From assembly GCF_900109095.1 (NCBI RefSeq), contig NZ_FNYZ01000017.1, forward strand, positions 1 through 64,000: a stretch of DNA of 64,000 bases. The letters run 5' to 3'. Every line of letters starts with the position of its first letter. Position 1 is the stretch's first letter. The position numbers and the translations under genes are program-made. This document shows, piece after piece, positions 14,815-23,355 of this stretch. This DNA is from Sphingobium sp. AP50. Lineage in GTDB: Bacteria; Pseudomonadota; Alphaproteobacteria; Sphingomonadales; Sphingomonadaceae. Below the pieces are notes generated by a model, which was given only the letters and a program-made list of their open reading frames with translations, did no database searches and had not been told where the DNA came from.

Positions 14815-17616
14815 ATGACAGCCAAGAGTCCCTTGCTGACGTCCGTAGGCGCGTTGGCGCTGTGCCTGTTTGCCCCCGCCGCCCTGGCGCAGGAGGATGC
14901 TGCACCGCAGGCCGCCGCCGATCAGGGTGACGCCCAGATTATCGTCACCGCCACCCGGCGTGCCAGCCCCCTGTCCGACGTGCCGATCGCGGTGTCGGCG
15001 GTGGGTGCGCAGGCGATGCTCAATAGCGGCGCGAGCGACATCCGCACGCTGAACCAGCTTGCCCCGTCCCTGCTCGTGTCCTCCACCGGGTCCGAAGCCA
15101 ATGCCTCCGCCCGTATCCGGGGCATCGGCACGGTGGGCGACAATCCGGGTCTGGAAAGCTCCGTCGCGGTATTCATCGACGGCGTCTATCGATCGCGCAC
15201 CGGCGCGGGACTCAACGAACTGGGCGAGATCGAACGGGTGGAGGTGCTGCGCGGGCCGCAGGGCACTTTGTTCGGCCGCAATGCCTCCGCCGGTCTGATC
15301 AACATCATCAGCAAGGCGCCAGAGAACACGTTCAATGCCAAGGGTGAGATCAGCTATGGCAATTATGATTATTGGCGGCTGTCTGGCCGTGTCACCGGGC
15401 CGGTGGCGGATGGCATCGCCCTGTCGCTGGACGGGGTGTGGAGCAAGCGCGACGGATTCTACAAGCTGGTCGACGGCAGCGGTGCGAAAGTAGGCGATAC
15501 CAACGACCGCAACCGCTATTTCCTGCGCGGACAGGCGCTGATCGAGCCGAATGACGCGCTGTCGATCCGGCTGATCGGCGATTATACCAATCGCGACGAA
15601 AGCTGCTGCGGCGCGGCCTATATCGAGACGCGCGAACGGCTGCCGGTTGCGGGCGGCGGTTATGGCACGGCACCGTTCAACCGGATCGCCGCGATCCTGG
15701 CGGGGCAAGGCAGCGTCATCGCCGCCAATCCCTATGACCGGGAACTCAGCATCACGCCGGGCCGGGACTATGTCAGCAAGCTGCGCGACTGGGGCCTGTC
15801 GGGCGAGATCAATTATGATTTCGGGGGCGCCAAGCTGACCAGCATCACTGCCTATCGCGACTATAAATCCCGCGACTATGGCGATTATGACTATAATGCC
15901 GCCGACCTTCTCTATCGCGACCCCAACACCTATCGCCAGTTCAAGACCTTCACGCAGGAATTGCGGTTGCAGGGATCGGCCTTCGCCGACAAGCTCGACT
16001 GGCTGGTGGGCGGCTATTACGCCAATGAACGGCTGACCTTGCAGGATAATATCCGCTTCGGCGCCGATTATGGCCGGTTCGCCGCCTGTCGCCTGATGGC
16101 GGGCGCGGGTGCCACCAGCAACTTCACGGCGGCGCAACTGGCGGCCTGTGGCAGTGGCCTTGCCACGTCTGCGCTGATCAACGGAACGCAGGCGCAATTG
16201 AATGCCGGGTTGACCGCCGCGCTGATCGCGCGCGGCTTGCCGGCGGCGACCGCAGCGGCGCAGGCCGGGGCGATTTCCACCGGCCTTGGCAACGGGCTGC
16301 GCGCACTGGCGGCGATTCCGTCAGGCACGGGTGACGTGGCGTCGCTCTATCGGCAGAAGAGCGAGAATTGGGCGATCTTCACCCATAATATCGTCCATAT
16401 CACCAACCGGCTCGATCTGACTCTGGGCCTGCGCTACACCCATGAAAGCAAGCGCTTCTCGTCCGACTTCAACAATAATAACGCGACCTGCGCGGCGTTG
16501 CAGTCGTCGGCCCTGCCATCGCTGGCGACCAATGCGGCGCTGGGCAGCGCGGCGGCGCTGGCGGGCGGCATCCTGACGCTGGGATGTCTGGGCAATGGAT
16601 CGACCAGTCTGAATGCGCTGAACCTGAACGACAAGATCAGCGACGGGGAATTTTCGGGGACGGCGGTGCTGTCCTGGAAGCCGATCGACGACCTGCTGCT
16701 CTATGGCAGCTATAGCAAGGGCTATAAGGCGGGCGGCTATAATCTGGATCGCTTCCAGCTGGGATCGACCGGGCTGAATGCCATCCCTGCCGTGTTCGCG
16801 CCGCGCACCAATGCCGATGTCACCAGCCTGCGCTTCGCTGCGGAAAAGGTGGATTCGTTCGAGGTGGGCCTGAAATATGCCCAGCCCAAATGGAGCGCGA
16901 ACATCGCGGCCTTCCGGCAGGAGTTCAAGAATTTCCAGCTGAACACCTTCAACGGCACCAGCTTCGTCGTGCAGAATATCAATGGCTGCGACAGCGCGCT
17001 GAGCGCCACGCGGACCTGCGACAGCGGCGATGTGGGACCGGGCCTGATCAGCCAGGGCGTGGAACTGGAACTGACGGCGACCCCCGTGCGCGATTTCCGT
17101 GTGTCGGGTGGCCTGACCTATGCCCGCGCGAAATTCGCCAACCGGCTGGTGGGTAGCGGCGATGGCAGCGTGCCGCTGGACTCGGCGCTGTTCCTGTTGC
17201 CGGGATCGATCAATTCCAACGCGCCGCAGCTCGTCACCACCGCCAGCCTCGCCTGGACCCCGGCGATCGGATCATCGGGCCTGTCCGCCCTTTTCTATGT
17301 CGATGGCCGCCTGACCAGCGACTATAATACCGGGTCGGACCTGTTCCCCGAAAAGCGGCAGGATGGCTATGCGATTGTCAATGCCCGCATCGGCCTGCGC
17401 GGGAAGGACCAGCGCTGGGCGATCGAGCTGTGGGGGCAGAATATCTTCAACCAGGATTATACCCAGGTTGCCTTCTCCAGCCCGCTCCAGTCCAGCAGCC
17501 CGGCGACGTCGACCACCGGCCAGTTCGCAACGGGTGCGCCGATGGCGAACCAGTTGATCTCCGCCTATCTGGCAGAACCGCGCACTTACGGCATCACTTT
17601 GCGCGGGAGTTTCTGA
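14815..17616 (+). CDS. TonB-dependent outer-membrane receptor
   Basis: 933 residues with a signal peptide ending ALAQ. The plug domain starts IIVTATRRASPLSDVPIAVS (TonB-box-like region) and contains VAVFIDGVYRSRTGAG and ERVEVLRGPQGTLFGRNASAGLINIISKAPE. The barrel ends in the usual terminal phenylalanine (ITLRGSF). These receptors import large substrates across the outer membrane with TonB energy; in sphingomonads many take up carbohydrates or aromatics, and the substrate here is unknown. An Ala/Gly-rich stretch of about 80 residues near 430-510 is probably a long external loop. Its last 23 bases overlap the convergent YggS gene. Confidence 0.93.
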   Translation: MTAKSPLLTSVGALALCLFAPAALAQEDAAPQAAADQGDAQIIVTATRRASPLSDVPIAVSAVGAQAMLNSGASDIRTLNQLAPSLLVSSTGSEANASARIRGIGTVGDNPGLESSVAVFIDGVYRSRTGAGLNELGEIERVEVLRGPQGTLFGRNASAGLINIISKAPENTFNAKGEISYGNYDYWRLSGRVTGPVADGIALSLDGVWSKRDGFYKLVDGSGAKVGDTNDRNRYFLRGQALIEPNDALSIRLIGDYTNRDESCCGAAYIETRERLPVAGGGYGTAPFNRIAAILAGQGSVIAANPYDRELSITPGRDYVSKLRDWGLSGEINYDFGGAKLTSITAYRDYKSRDYGDYDYNAADLLYRDPNTYRQFKTFTQELRLQGSAFADKLDWLVGGYYANERLTLQDNIRFGADYGRFAACRLMAGAGATSNFTAAQLAACGSGLATSALINGTQAQLNAGLTAALIARGLPAATAAAQAGAISTGLGNGLRALAAIPSGTGDVASLYRQKSENWAIFTHNIVHITNRLDLTLGLRYTHESKRFSSDFNNNNATCAALQSSALPSLATNAALGSAAALAGGILTLGCLGNGSTSLNALNLNDKISDGEFSGTAVLSWKPIDDLLLYGSYSKGYKAGGYNLDRFQLGSTGLNAIPAVFAPRTNADVTSLRFAAEKVDSFEVGLKYAQPKWSANIAAFRQEFKNFQLNTFNGTSFVVQNINGCDSALSATRTCDSGDVGPGLISQGVELELTATPVRDFRVSGGLTYARAKFANRLVGSGDGSVPLDSALFLLPGSINSNAPQLVTTASLAWTPAIGSSGLSALFYVDGRLTSDYNTGSDLFPEKRQDGYAIVNARIGLRGKDQRWAIELWGQNIFNQDYTQVAFSSPLQSSSPATSTTGQFATGAPMANQLISAYLAEPRTYGITLRGSF

Positions 17617-18328
17617 GCATCCCCCTCCCGCTTGCCGGTACGGGGCGGGCGGGAGAGGGCCTTTCCCCGAACAGGGCGGTGCCGACGCGAATGTCGGTCG
17701 CGCCCAGCATGATCGCGGTTTCATAATCGCCCGACATGCCCATGGACAGGCGCGCGAGGCCTTCCTCGCGCGCCATTTTTGCGAGCAGGGCGAAGAAGGG
17801 CGCGGCCTCTATATCCGCCGGCGGCACGCACATCAGGCCCAGCAGCGGAATGTCGGCATCGCGCGCGGCGGCGATCAGCGCCGACGTGTCGGCAATGGCG
17901 CAGCCCCCTTTTTGTTCTTCCCCACCGATATTGACCTGAAGGAAACAGGGGATGCGCTTACCCGCGGCATCCATCGCCTTGGTGAGGGCGGTCAGCAGCG
18001 AGGGCCGGTCGAGGCCGTGGATCACATCGAACAGGGCCACCGCTTCGGCTGCCTTGTTGGATTGGAGCTGGCCGACCAGATGCAGTTCGATATCGGCATA
18101 TTCCTCCCGCAGGGCAGGCCATTTTTCCTGGCTTTCCTGCACGCGATTTTCGCCGAAGACGCGCTGGCCGACCGCGATCAGCGGGCGGATGGCGTCGGCG
18201 CCATGGGTCTTGGACACGGCGATCAGGTTGATGTCGTCAGCGGTGCGGCGAGTCAGGCGGGCGGCGCGATCGATGGAGTCGCGCAGATCGGCCAGGCGCT
18301 GGGCCGCTTCTTGGGTGTCGGTGGTCAT
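17594..18328 (-). CDS. YggS family PLP homeostasis protein
   Basis: 244 residues. YggS/PROSC proteins bind pyridoxal phosphate and balance the vitamin B6 pool. INLIAVSKTHGADAIRPLI holds the PLP lysine; FGENRVQESQEKWPAL, HLVGQLQSNKAAEAV and the phosphate-binding LSMGMSGDYETAIMLGATDIRVGTALFGER are family blocks. The family normally ends near ALFGER; the extra 20 or so residues (PSPARPVPASGRGM...) are encoded by a GC-rich CCCCTCCCGCTTGCCGG-type repeat, and the frame runs 23 bases into the convergent TonB receptor. Confidence 0.93.
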   Translation of the reverse strand: MTTDTQEAAQRLADLRDSIDRAARLTRRTADDINLIAVSKTHGADAIRPLIAVGQRVFGENRVQESQEKWPALREEYADIELHLVGQLQSNKAAEAVALFDVIHGLDRPSLLTALTKAMDAAGKRIPCFLQVNIGGEEQKGGCAIADTSALIAAARDADIPLLGLMCVPPADIEAAPFFALLAKMAREEGLARLSMGMSGDYETAIMLGATDIRVGTALFGERPSPARPVPASGRGMLRNSRAK

Positions 18329-18351
18329 GGGCGCTGCTATAGGCGAAGGCT

Positions 18352-18900
18352 ATGCAGCGCCGCCACCGCAAAAAACTGCCCGCCCTGTGGCTGATGACGG
18401 ACGAGCGGGTGGCCGATGCGGCACTGCTGGTGGCGGCGGCGCGACTGCCCAAGGGGGCGGCGGGGATCGTCTTTCGCCATTATGGCACGGGGCCGGTGGA
18501 GCGGCGGGCGCTGTTCGAGGCGCTGCGGCAGATTGCGCGGCGGCGGCGGCTGGTGTTGCTGCTGGCAGGGAACGTGAAGGACGCGGCGGCATGGCGGGCG
18601 AATGGGGTGCATGGTCGCGACCGGCGGCGGATGATGAGTCCTCTGCTGCGCAGTTGCCCGGTGCATGATGTGCGGGAGGCTGTCGCGGCGGGCGGCGCGG
18701 ATCTGTGCTTTGTCTCCCCCCTGTTCCCGACCCGATCGCATCCGGGCGCGAAGACGCTGGGGCGGGTGCGCTTTGCGGCGCTGGCGCGACAGGTCGAGGC
18801 GCCGGTCATGGCGCTGGGCGGGGTGCAGGCAGCGCGTCGCCGGATGTTGGCGGGAATCGGCGCGGATGGATGGGCGGCGATCGATGGACTGACCCAATAG
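18352..18900 (+). CDS. Thiamine phosphate synthase/TenI-like protein
   Basis: 182 residues, shorter than ThiE (about 210). The TIM-barrel pattern is seen in ALWLMTDERVADAALLVAAARLPKGAAGIVFRHYG, GVHGRDRR, HDVREAVAAGGADLCFVSPLFPTRSHPGAKTLG and VMALGGVQAARRRML. ThiE joins the pyrimidine and thiazole parts of thiamine. Some catalytic features of ThiE (for example the DDR motif) are not obvious, so it could be a diverged homologue. No other thiamine gene is near. It is divergent from yggS. Confidence 0.72.
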   Translation: MQRRHRKKLPALWLMTDERVADAALLVAAARLPKGAAGIVFRHYGTGPVERRALFEALRQIARRRRLVLLLAGNVKDAAAWRANGVHGRDRRRMMSPLLRSCPVHDVREAVAAGGADLCFVSPLFPTRSHPGAKTLGRVRFAALARQVEAPVMALGGVQAARRRMLAGIGADGWAAIDGLTQ

Positions 18901-18914
18901 ATGGCGGAATTGGA

Positions 18915-18932
18915 CTCCTGCTTTCGCAGGAG
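18915..18932. repeat. CTCCTGC-TTTC-GCAGGAG hairpin, copy 1
   Basis: A 7-bp perfect stem with a TTTC loop between two convergent genes. The same stem and loop occur at 38151-38174 and a longer version at 42456-42489. It may act as a terminator for either side. Confidence 0.6.
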
Positions 18933-18946
18933 CACGTTGCATTGGA

Positions 18947-19621
18947 TCAGGCCCAGTCGACCCGCGTCCAGCCGCGTTCCGCTGCCAGTTTGGCCAGCGG
19001 CTTGTGCGGGTTGGAGGCGAAGGGGATGTCGGCATATTCGAGCATCGGCGCGTCCGACACATGGTCGGAATAAGCACGGATATGCGCCTGGCTGCGGTCG
19101 ATCGCCTGCGCGGCCATCCATGCCTTGATCATCCGCAGCTTGCCGGTGTCGTAGCAATTTTCGCCGGCAATTTTCGCCCGGACATAGCGCAAATCCTGGC
19201 TGAGATGATCGGTGGCGATCACCGCGTCGAAACCCAGCCGCCGCGCGATCGGTTCGACATAGAGGCGGTAGGAGGCGGTGGCGAGCACCAGCATATAGCC
19301 GTCGGCCCGATCCTGCGCGATCTGCGTCACCGCACCGGCGCGCAGGTTGGTCGCCACGACCCGGTCCGCATAGCTTTCGATATGCGGCATCAGTTTCGCG
19401 CGTTCGACATTAGAACCGATCATCAGCGCCTGATTCAGTTCCTTCAGCCGCTGGCGGCTGATCAGCTTGAGCACATAGGCCAACATCAGCAGCACCACGC
19501 AGGGCAGCAGCAGTAGCCGCCAGGGCGCCATTCGCCGCGCCACATGGATCAGGAATCCCGTATAGGTGCCGCTGAAGGTCACCGTGCGGTCCATGTCGTA
19601 GATCGCCAGCCTGTGCTTCAT
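18947..19621 (-). CDS. HAD-superfamily IB phosphatase
   Basis: 224 residues. The HAD nucleophile motif is YDMDRTVTFSGTY (first Asp about residue 9), motif II is LATASY and motif IV is AYSDHVSDAPML. The class IB members include phosphoserine phosphatase-like enzymes. One or two hydrophobic segments (WRLLLLPCVVLLMLAYVLKLI, about 34-54) could tie it to the membrane, as in related lipid or sugar phosphatases. The substrate is not known. It is convergent with the ThiE-like gene and divergent from the Mla operon. Confidence 0.82.
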   Translation of the reverse strand: MKHRLAIYDMDRTVTFSGTYTGFLIHVARRMAPWRLLLLPCVVLLMLAYVLKLISRQRLKELNQALMIGSNVERAKLMPHIESYADRVVATNLRAGAVTQIAQDRADGYMLVLATASYRLYVEPIARRLGFDAVIATDHLSQDLRYVRAKIAGENCYDTGKLRMIKAWMAAQAIDRSQAHIRAYSDHVSDAPMLEYADIPFASNPHKPLAKLAAERGWTRVDWA

Positions 19622-19719
19622 ACCGTGTCCGAAACTTTTGCCCTTGCCCTTCGTTATGGCTTGCGGATGGGCCGTTTCGGCTTGCCGTGCAACCGATAAT
19701 GGACCACTAATCCCGTCGC

Positions 19720-20829
19720 ATGAACAAAGCCGCTGATCTTGCCGAAGACAGACATGACGGCAGCAGCGTAATCCGGCTTTCCGGATCGCTGGCCATCGCC
19801 TGCCTTGCTGACCTGCCCGACCGGCTGGAGGCTGTGCAAGGCCCCGTCGCCGCTATCGACCTGAGCGATGTCGATCATATGGATACGATCGGCGCCTGGA
19901 CGGTGCATCGCACCGCCAAACGTCTCGATTGCCAGATTACTGGCGGAACGGACGATGCGCGCCGCCTGATCGATGCGGTCGGCAATCTGGACGAGCCGGT
20001 GCCGATTCGTCCGGACTATGTGCATCCCGTGTCACGAGTGGTGGGCCAGATTGGTGAGGCGGTCACGGCCGCCGGATCGACTTTGGTCGGCCTGCTTGGT
20101 TTCTTTGGCGGCACGCTGGTCGCCAGTTGGAATATCATTCGCCATCCCAGTCGTTTCCGGCTGAATGCGGTGGTGCAGCGGTTCGAGGTGGTGGGCGTTT
20201 CCGCGCTGGGCATCATCGGGCTGATGAGTTTCCTGATCGGCATCGTCATCGCCCAGCAGGGATCGGTGCAGTTGCGCCAGTTCGGTATGGAGATGCTGAC
20301 GATCAATCTGGTCGGCCGCCTCACCTTCCGCGAACTGGGCGTGCTGATGACTGCGATCATGGTTGCGGGCCGGTCTGGCTCCGCTTTCGCTGCCCAGCTT
20401 GGCACGATGAAGCTGACCGAGGAGGTCGACGCCATGCGCACCATCGGCGTGTCGCCGATGGAGGCGCTGGTGCTGCCGCGCACGCTGGCGGTGGTCGTCA
20501 TGATGCCGTTGCTCGGTTTCTATGCATCGATCATGTCGGTGATTGGTGGCGGATTCCTGTGCGCGGTTGCGCTGGAAATCCCGCCCATCACCTTCATCCA
20601 GCGGCTGCGCGAAGTGGTGCCGATCACCGATCTGTGGGTCGGCCTGATCAAGGCGCCGGTCTTCGGCATCATCATCGGCCTGTCGGGCTGTTTTCAGGGG
20701 ATGCAGGTCAAGGCGAACGCAGAGGAAGTCGGGTTGCGCACCACCGCTGCGGTGGTGCAGGCGATCTTCCTGGTCATCGTGATCGACGCCTTCTTCGCCG
20801 TCTTCTTCACCTGGGTCGGGTGGAATTGA
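19720..20829 (+). CDS. mlaE: Mla permease MlaE with fused N-terminal STAS domain
   Basis: 369 residues. MlaE is the membrane subunit of the ABC complex that moves phospholipids between inner and outer membranes. Residues about 1-95 form a STAS-like domain (VIRLSGSLAIACLADLPDRL...IDLSDVDHMDTIGAW), matching MlaB which is a separate protein in E. coli. The permease follows with ELGVLMTAIMVAGRSGSAFAAQLGTMKLTEEVDAMRTIGVSPMEALVLPR. It shares its stop with the mlaF start (TGATG). First gene of a four-gene operon. Confidence 0.93.
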   Translation: MNKAADLAEDRHDGSSVIRLSGSLAIACLADLPDRLEAVQGPVAAIDLSDVDHMDTIGAWTVHRTAKRLDCQITGGTDDARRLIDAVGNLDEPVPIRPDYVHPVSRVVGQIGEAVTAAGSTLVGLLGFFGGTLVASWNIIRHPSRFRLNAVVQRFEVVGVSALGIIGLMSFLIGIVIAQQGSVQLRQFGMEMLTINLVGRLTFRELGVLMTAIMVAGRSGSAFAAQLGTMKLTEEVDAMRTIGVSPMEALVLPRTLAVVVMMPLLGFYASIMSVIGGGFLCAVALEIPPITFIQRLREVVPITDLWVGLIKAPVFGIIIGLSGCFQGMQVKANAEEVGLRTTAAVVQAIFLVIVIDAFFAVFFTWVGWN

Positions 20830-21701
20830 TGAGCGAGGAAGATATCCAGCGAGCCGAGGAGCAGCGGGTCGACGCGGCGGTCGCATCCAGCGACATCGCG
20901 ATCAAGGTATGCGGGCTGAAGAATAGTTTCGGCGATCAGGTCGTGCATGAAGGGCTGGACCTGGACGTCTATCGTGGCGAGATCATCGGCGTGGTCGGCG
21001 GATCGGGCACCGGCAAGTCGGTGCTGATGCGCTCCATCATCGGCCTCCAGACGCCGGACGAGGGCGAAATCCACGTCTTCGGCGAGAATATGGTCGGCCG
21101 CCTGGATGACGAAGCCCTGGCGATCCGCAAGCGCTGGGGCGTGTTGTTTCAGGGCGGTGCGCTCTTCTCTACGCTGACGGTGGCCGAGAATGTCGAAGTG
21201 CCGCTGCGCGAATATTATCCTAATATTGGCGGAACGTTGCGGGATGAGATCGCCGCCTACAAGATCAGGATGACGGGACTGCCGACCGAGGCTGGCCCCA
21301 AATATCCGTCCGAACTGTCGGGCGGGATGAAGAAGCGAGCGGGCCTGGCCCGGGCGCTGGCGCTGGACCCCGACCTGCTGTTCCTGGACGAGCCGACAGC
21401 GGGTCTGGACCCGATCGGCGCCGCCGCCTTTGACGAGATGACGCGCAAGTTGCAGCAGACGCTGGGCCTGACCGTCTTCCTCATCACGCATGATCTCGAT
21501 ACGCTCTATTCGATCTGTGACCGGGTGGCGGTGCTGGCGGACAAGAAGGTGACGGCGGTCGGCACGATTCCCGAATTGCTGGCCACGGACCATCCGTGGA
21601 TACAGGAATATTTCAACGGTCCGCGCGGCCGGGCCGCCACGGCGGCGGTCGAGCGTGAGAAGAACAGGGCGGCAGAGAGTCCGCCGGACGGAAGGCGATA
21701 G
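20829..21701 (+). CDS. mlaF: Mla ABC transporter ATPase MlaF
   Basis: 290 residues from ATG 20829, overlapping the mlaE stop by one base. It powers phospholipid transport. Walker A is VVGGSGTGKSVLMRSI, the Q-loop FQGGALFSTLTVAENV, signature LSGGMKKRAGLARAL, Walker B LLFLDEPTAGLDPIGA and the switch histidine LITHDL. A charged N-terminal extension of about 20 residues and an Arg/Glu-rich tail of about 20 are outside the family core. mlaD follows after three bases. Confidence 0.95.
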   Translation: MSEEDIQRAEEQRVDAAVASSDIAIKVCGLKNSFGDQVVHEGLDLDVYRGEIIGVVGGSGTGKSVLMRSIIGLQTPDEGEIHVFGENMVGRLDDEALAIRKRWGVLFQGGALFSTLTVAENVEVPLREYYPNIGGTLRDEIAAYKIRMTGLPTEAGPKYPSELSGGMKKRAGLARALALDPDLLFLDEPTAGLDPIGAAAFDEMTRKLQQTLGLTVFLITHDLDTLYSICDRVAVLADKKVTAVGTIPELLATDHPWIQEYFNGPRGRAATAAVEREKNRAAESPPDGRR

Positions 21702-21704
21702 GAT

Positions 21705-22667
21705 ATGGAAACCCGCTCCAACCATGTGCTGGTGGGCACGGTCACGCTGTTGCTGCTGGCCGCGATCATGGCTGCCGCCTTCTGGTTTTCGCGCATCTCC
21801 GATGGCGAGAACAAGGAGTTCGACATCTTCTTCAAACAGTCGGTCAACGGTCTGGCGAAGGGATCGTCGGTCAATTATTCCGGCGTGCCGTCGGGCAAGG
21901 TCGAGAAGATCGAACTGTGGAAGCGTGATCCCAGCTTCGTGAAGGTGCGCATTTCCGTGAAGGAAGGGACGCCCGTGCTGCAAGGCACGACGGCGACCAT
22001 TTCCGGCGTGGGTTTTACCGGCGTCAGCGAAATCGTGCTGGACGGCGCGGTCAAGGGCGCGCCGCCGATCGAATGCCCGGCAGAAAATACGCTGGCTGTG
22101 TGTCCCGATGGCGTGGCGGTGATCCCGACCAAGCCGGGCGCACTGGGCGAATTGCTGAACAATGCGCCGCAACTGCTGGAGCGGCTGTCGACCCTGACCG
22201 AGCGGCTGACCGAGTTGCTGAACGACAAGAATCAGCAGTCGATCGCCGGCATCCTGGCCAATGTCGAGCGGGTATCGGGCGCTTTGGCTGACCGCAGCCC
22301 CGAAATTGCCGGCACGCTGGCCGAAGCGCGGATCGCGGTGCAGCGGACCGGCGTGGCGGTCGAGCAGATCGGCAAGCTGGCCGCGACCACCGATGCGCTG
22401 CTGAACGATGAGGGCAAGCCGCTGATGGCGGACCTGCGCAAAACCGTGCAGTCGGCGACGCGCAGCATCGATACCCTCGACAAGACGATCGGTGAGGCAC
22501 AGCCGGGCGTAAAGACGTTCAGCACCCAGACCATGCCGGAAGTGAACCAGCTGGTTCGCGACCTGCGTGAAATGTCGCGGTCCTTCCGCGGGGTTGCCGA
22601 AAAGCTCGACCAGCAGGGTGCCGGATCACTGGTCGGATCGCCCAAGCTGCCGGATTACAAGCCATGA
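21705..22667 (+). CDS. mlaD: MCE-domain lipid-binding protein MlaD
   Basis: 320 residues. MlaD is anchored by one N-terminal helix (about 8-29: VLVGTVTLLLLAAIMAAAFWF) and forms a periplasmic hexamer that holds the lipid. The MCE domain (about 38-115) contains FFKQSVNGLAKGSSVNYSGVPSGKVEKIEL. The long C-terminal part (about 150-310) is helical with repeated heptad-like stretches around LLNDKNQQSIAGILANV, longer than in E. coli MlaD (about 183 residues) and typical of alphaproteobacteria. It overlaps the next gene by four bases. Confidence 0.92.
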   Translation: METRSNHVLVGTVTLLLLAAIMAAAFWFSRISDGENKEFDIFFKQSVNGLAKGSSVNYSGVPSGKVEKIELWKRDPSFVKVRISVKEGTPVLQGTTATISGVGFTGVSEIVLDGAVKGAPPIECPAENTLAVCPDGVAVIPTKPGALGELLNNAPQLLERLSTLTERLTELLNDKNQQSIAGILANVERVSGALADRSPEIAGTLAEARIAVQRTGVAVEQIGKLAATTDALLNDEGKPLMADLRKTVQSATRSIDTLDKTIGEAQPGVKTFSTQTMPEVNQLVRDLREMSRSFRGVAEKLDQQGAGSLVGSPKLPDYKP

Positions 22668-23296
22668 TGAGAGAGATGCGGACGATGTTTCCCATGAAGA
22701 CCCGTGGCGCGATGAGCGCGCTCCTAGCCGCCACCTTGCTATCGGGTTGCGTGTCGATCGGCGCCAAACCGCCGATGCAGTTGTTGACGCTGGATGCGGC
22801 GCAGAAGGTGCCGGCCGGGGCTGCGCGGGTGGCGGGTGACGGGCGCACGCTGATCGTCGCCGATCCCGAGGCGCCGCGCATGCTCGATACGGTACGGGTG
22901 CCGGTGCAGACGTCGCCCACCGCCGTCGCCTATGTGACCAAGATCCAGTGGGCCGATACGCCGCGCCATCTGTTCCGCCGCCTGCTGGCGGAGACGATTT
23001 CCGCCACGACCGATCGGGTGGTGCTGGATGCCGGGCAGTTTTCGGGGGACGGTGGCCAGCGCCTGTCGGGCGAACTCGTCGCCTTCACCGTGGACGCGGC
23101 CAGCCATAGCGCGATCGTGACCTATGATGCGGTGCTGACGACGCCGGCTGGCGTAGCGCTGGCCCGCCAGCGTTTTACCGCCAGCGCGCCGATCGGCGGC
23201 AAGATCGATTCCTCGACCGTTGGCGCGCCGCTGAATGCCGCGGCAAACAAGGTGGCGGCTGATGTCGCTGCATGGGTGGCGGCGGTCAAGGACTGA
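22664..23296 (+). CDS. ABC-type transport auxiliary lipoprotein
   Basis: 210 residues. The N-terminus has several possible starts; MKTRGAMSALLAATLLSGC (from 22694) is a clean lipoprotein signal. The mature part matches the ABC-transport auxiliary lipoprotein (PqiC-like) family: LLTLDAAQKVP, VADPEAPRMLDTVRVPVQTSPTAVAYVTKIQWADTPRHLFRRLLAETI. These proteins work with MCE transporters, probably at the outer membrane. ATGA overlap with mlaD places it in the same operon. Confidence 0.88.
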   Translation: MMREMRTMFPMKTRGAMSALLAATLLSGCVSIGAKPPMQLLTLDAAQKVPAGAARVAGDGRTLIVADPEAPRMLDTVRVPVQTSPTAVAYVTKIQWADTPRHLFRRLLAETISATTDRVVLDAGQFSGDGGQRLSGELVAFTVDAASHSAIVTYDAVLTTPAGVALARQRFTASAPIGGKIDSSTVGAPLNAAANKVAADVAAWVAAVKD

Positions 23297-23321
23297 CCCC
23301 CTGCCCTGTTCGGGCCCTGTT

Positions 23322-23345
23322 CCGGGCGCTGACGGCAGCGCCCGG
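23322..23345. terminator. Hairpin between mla operon and pepN
   Basis: CCGGGCGCTG and CAGCGCCCGG form a perfect 10-bp stem with a four-base loop, between convergent genes. A weak T-rich tail follows on the plus strand (ATTATCTCACTTATT). It probably ends the mla operon transcript. Confidence 0.6.
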
Positions 23346-23355
23346 ATTATCTCAC

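Noticed and set aside
14620-16197. Minus-strand frame (525 residues) opposite the TonB receptor
   Set aside because: It also spans the operator-like palindromes and carries no family signature.
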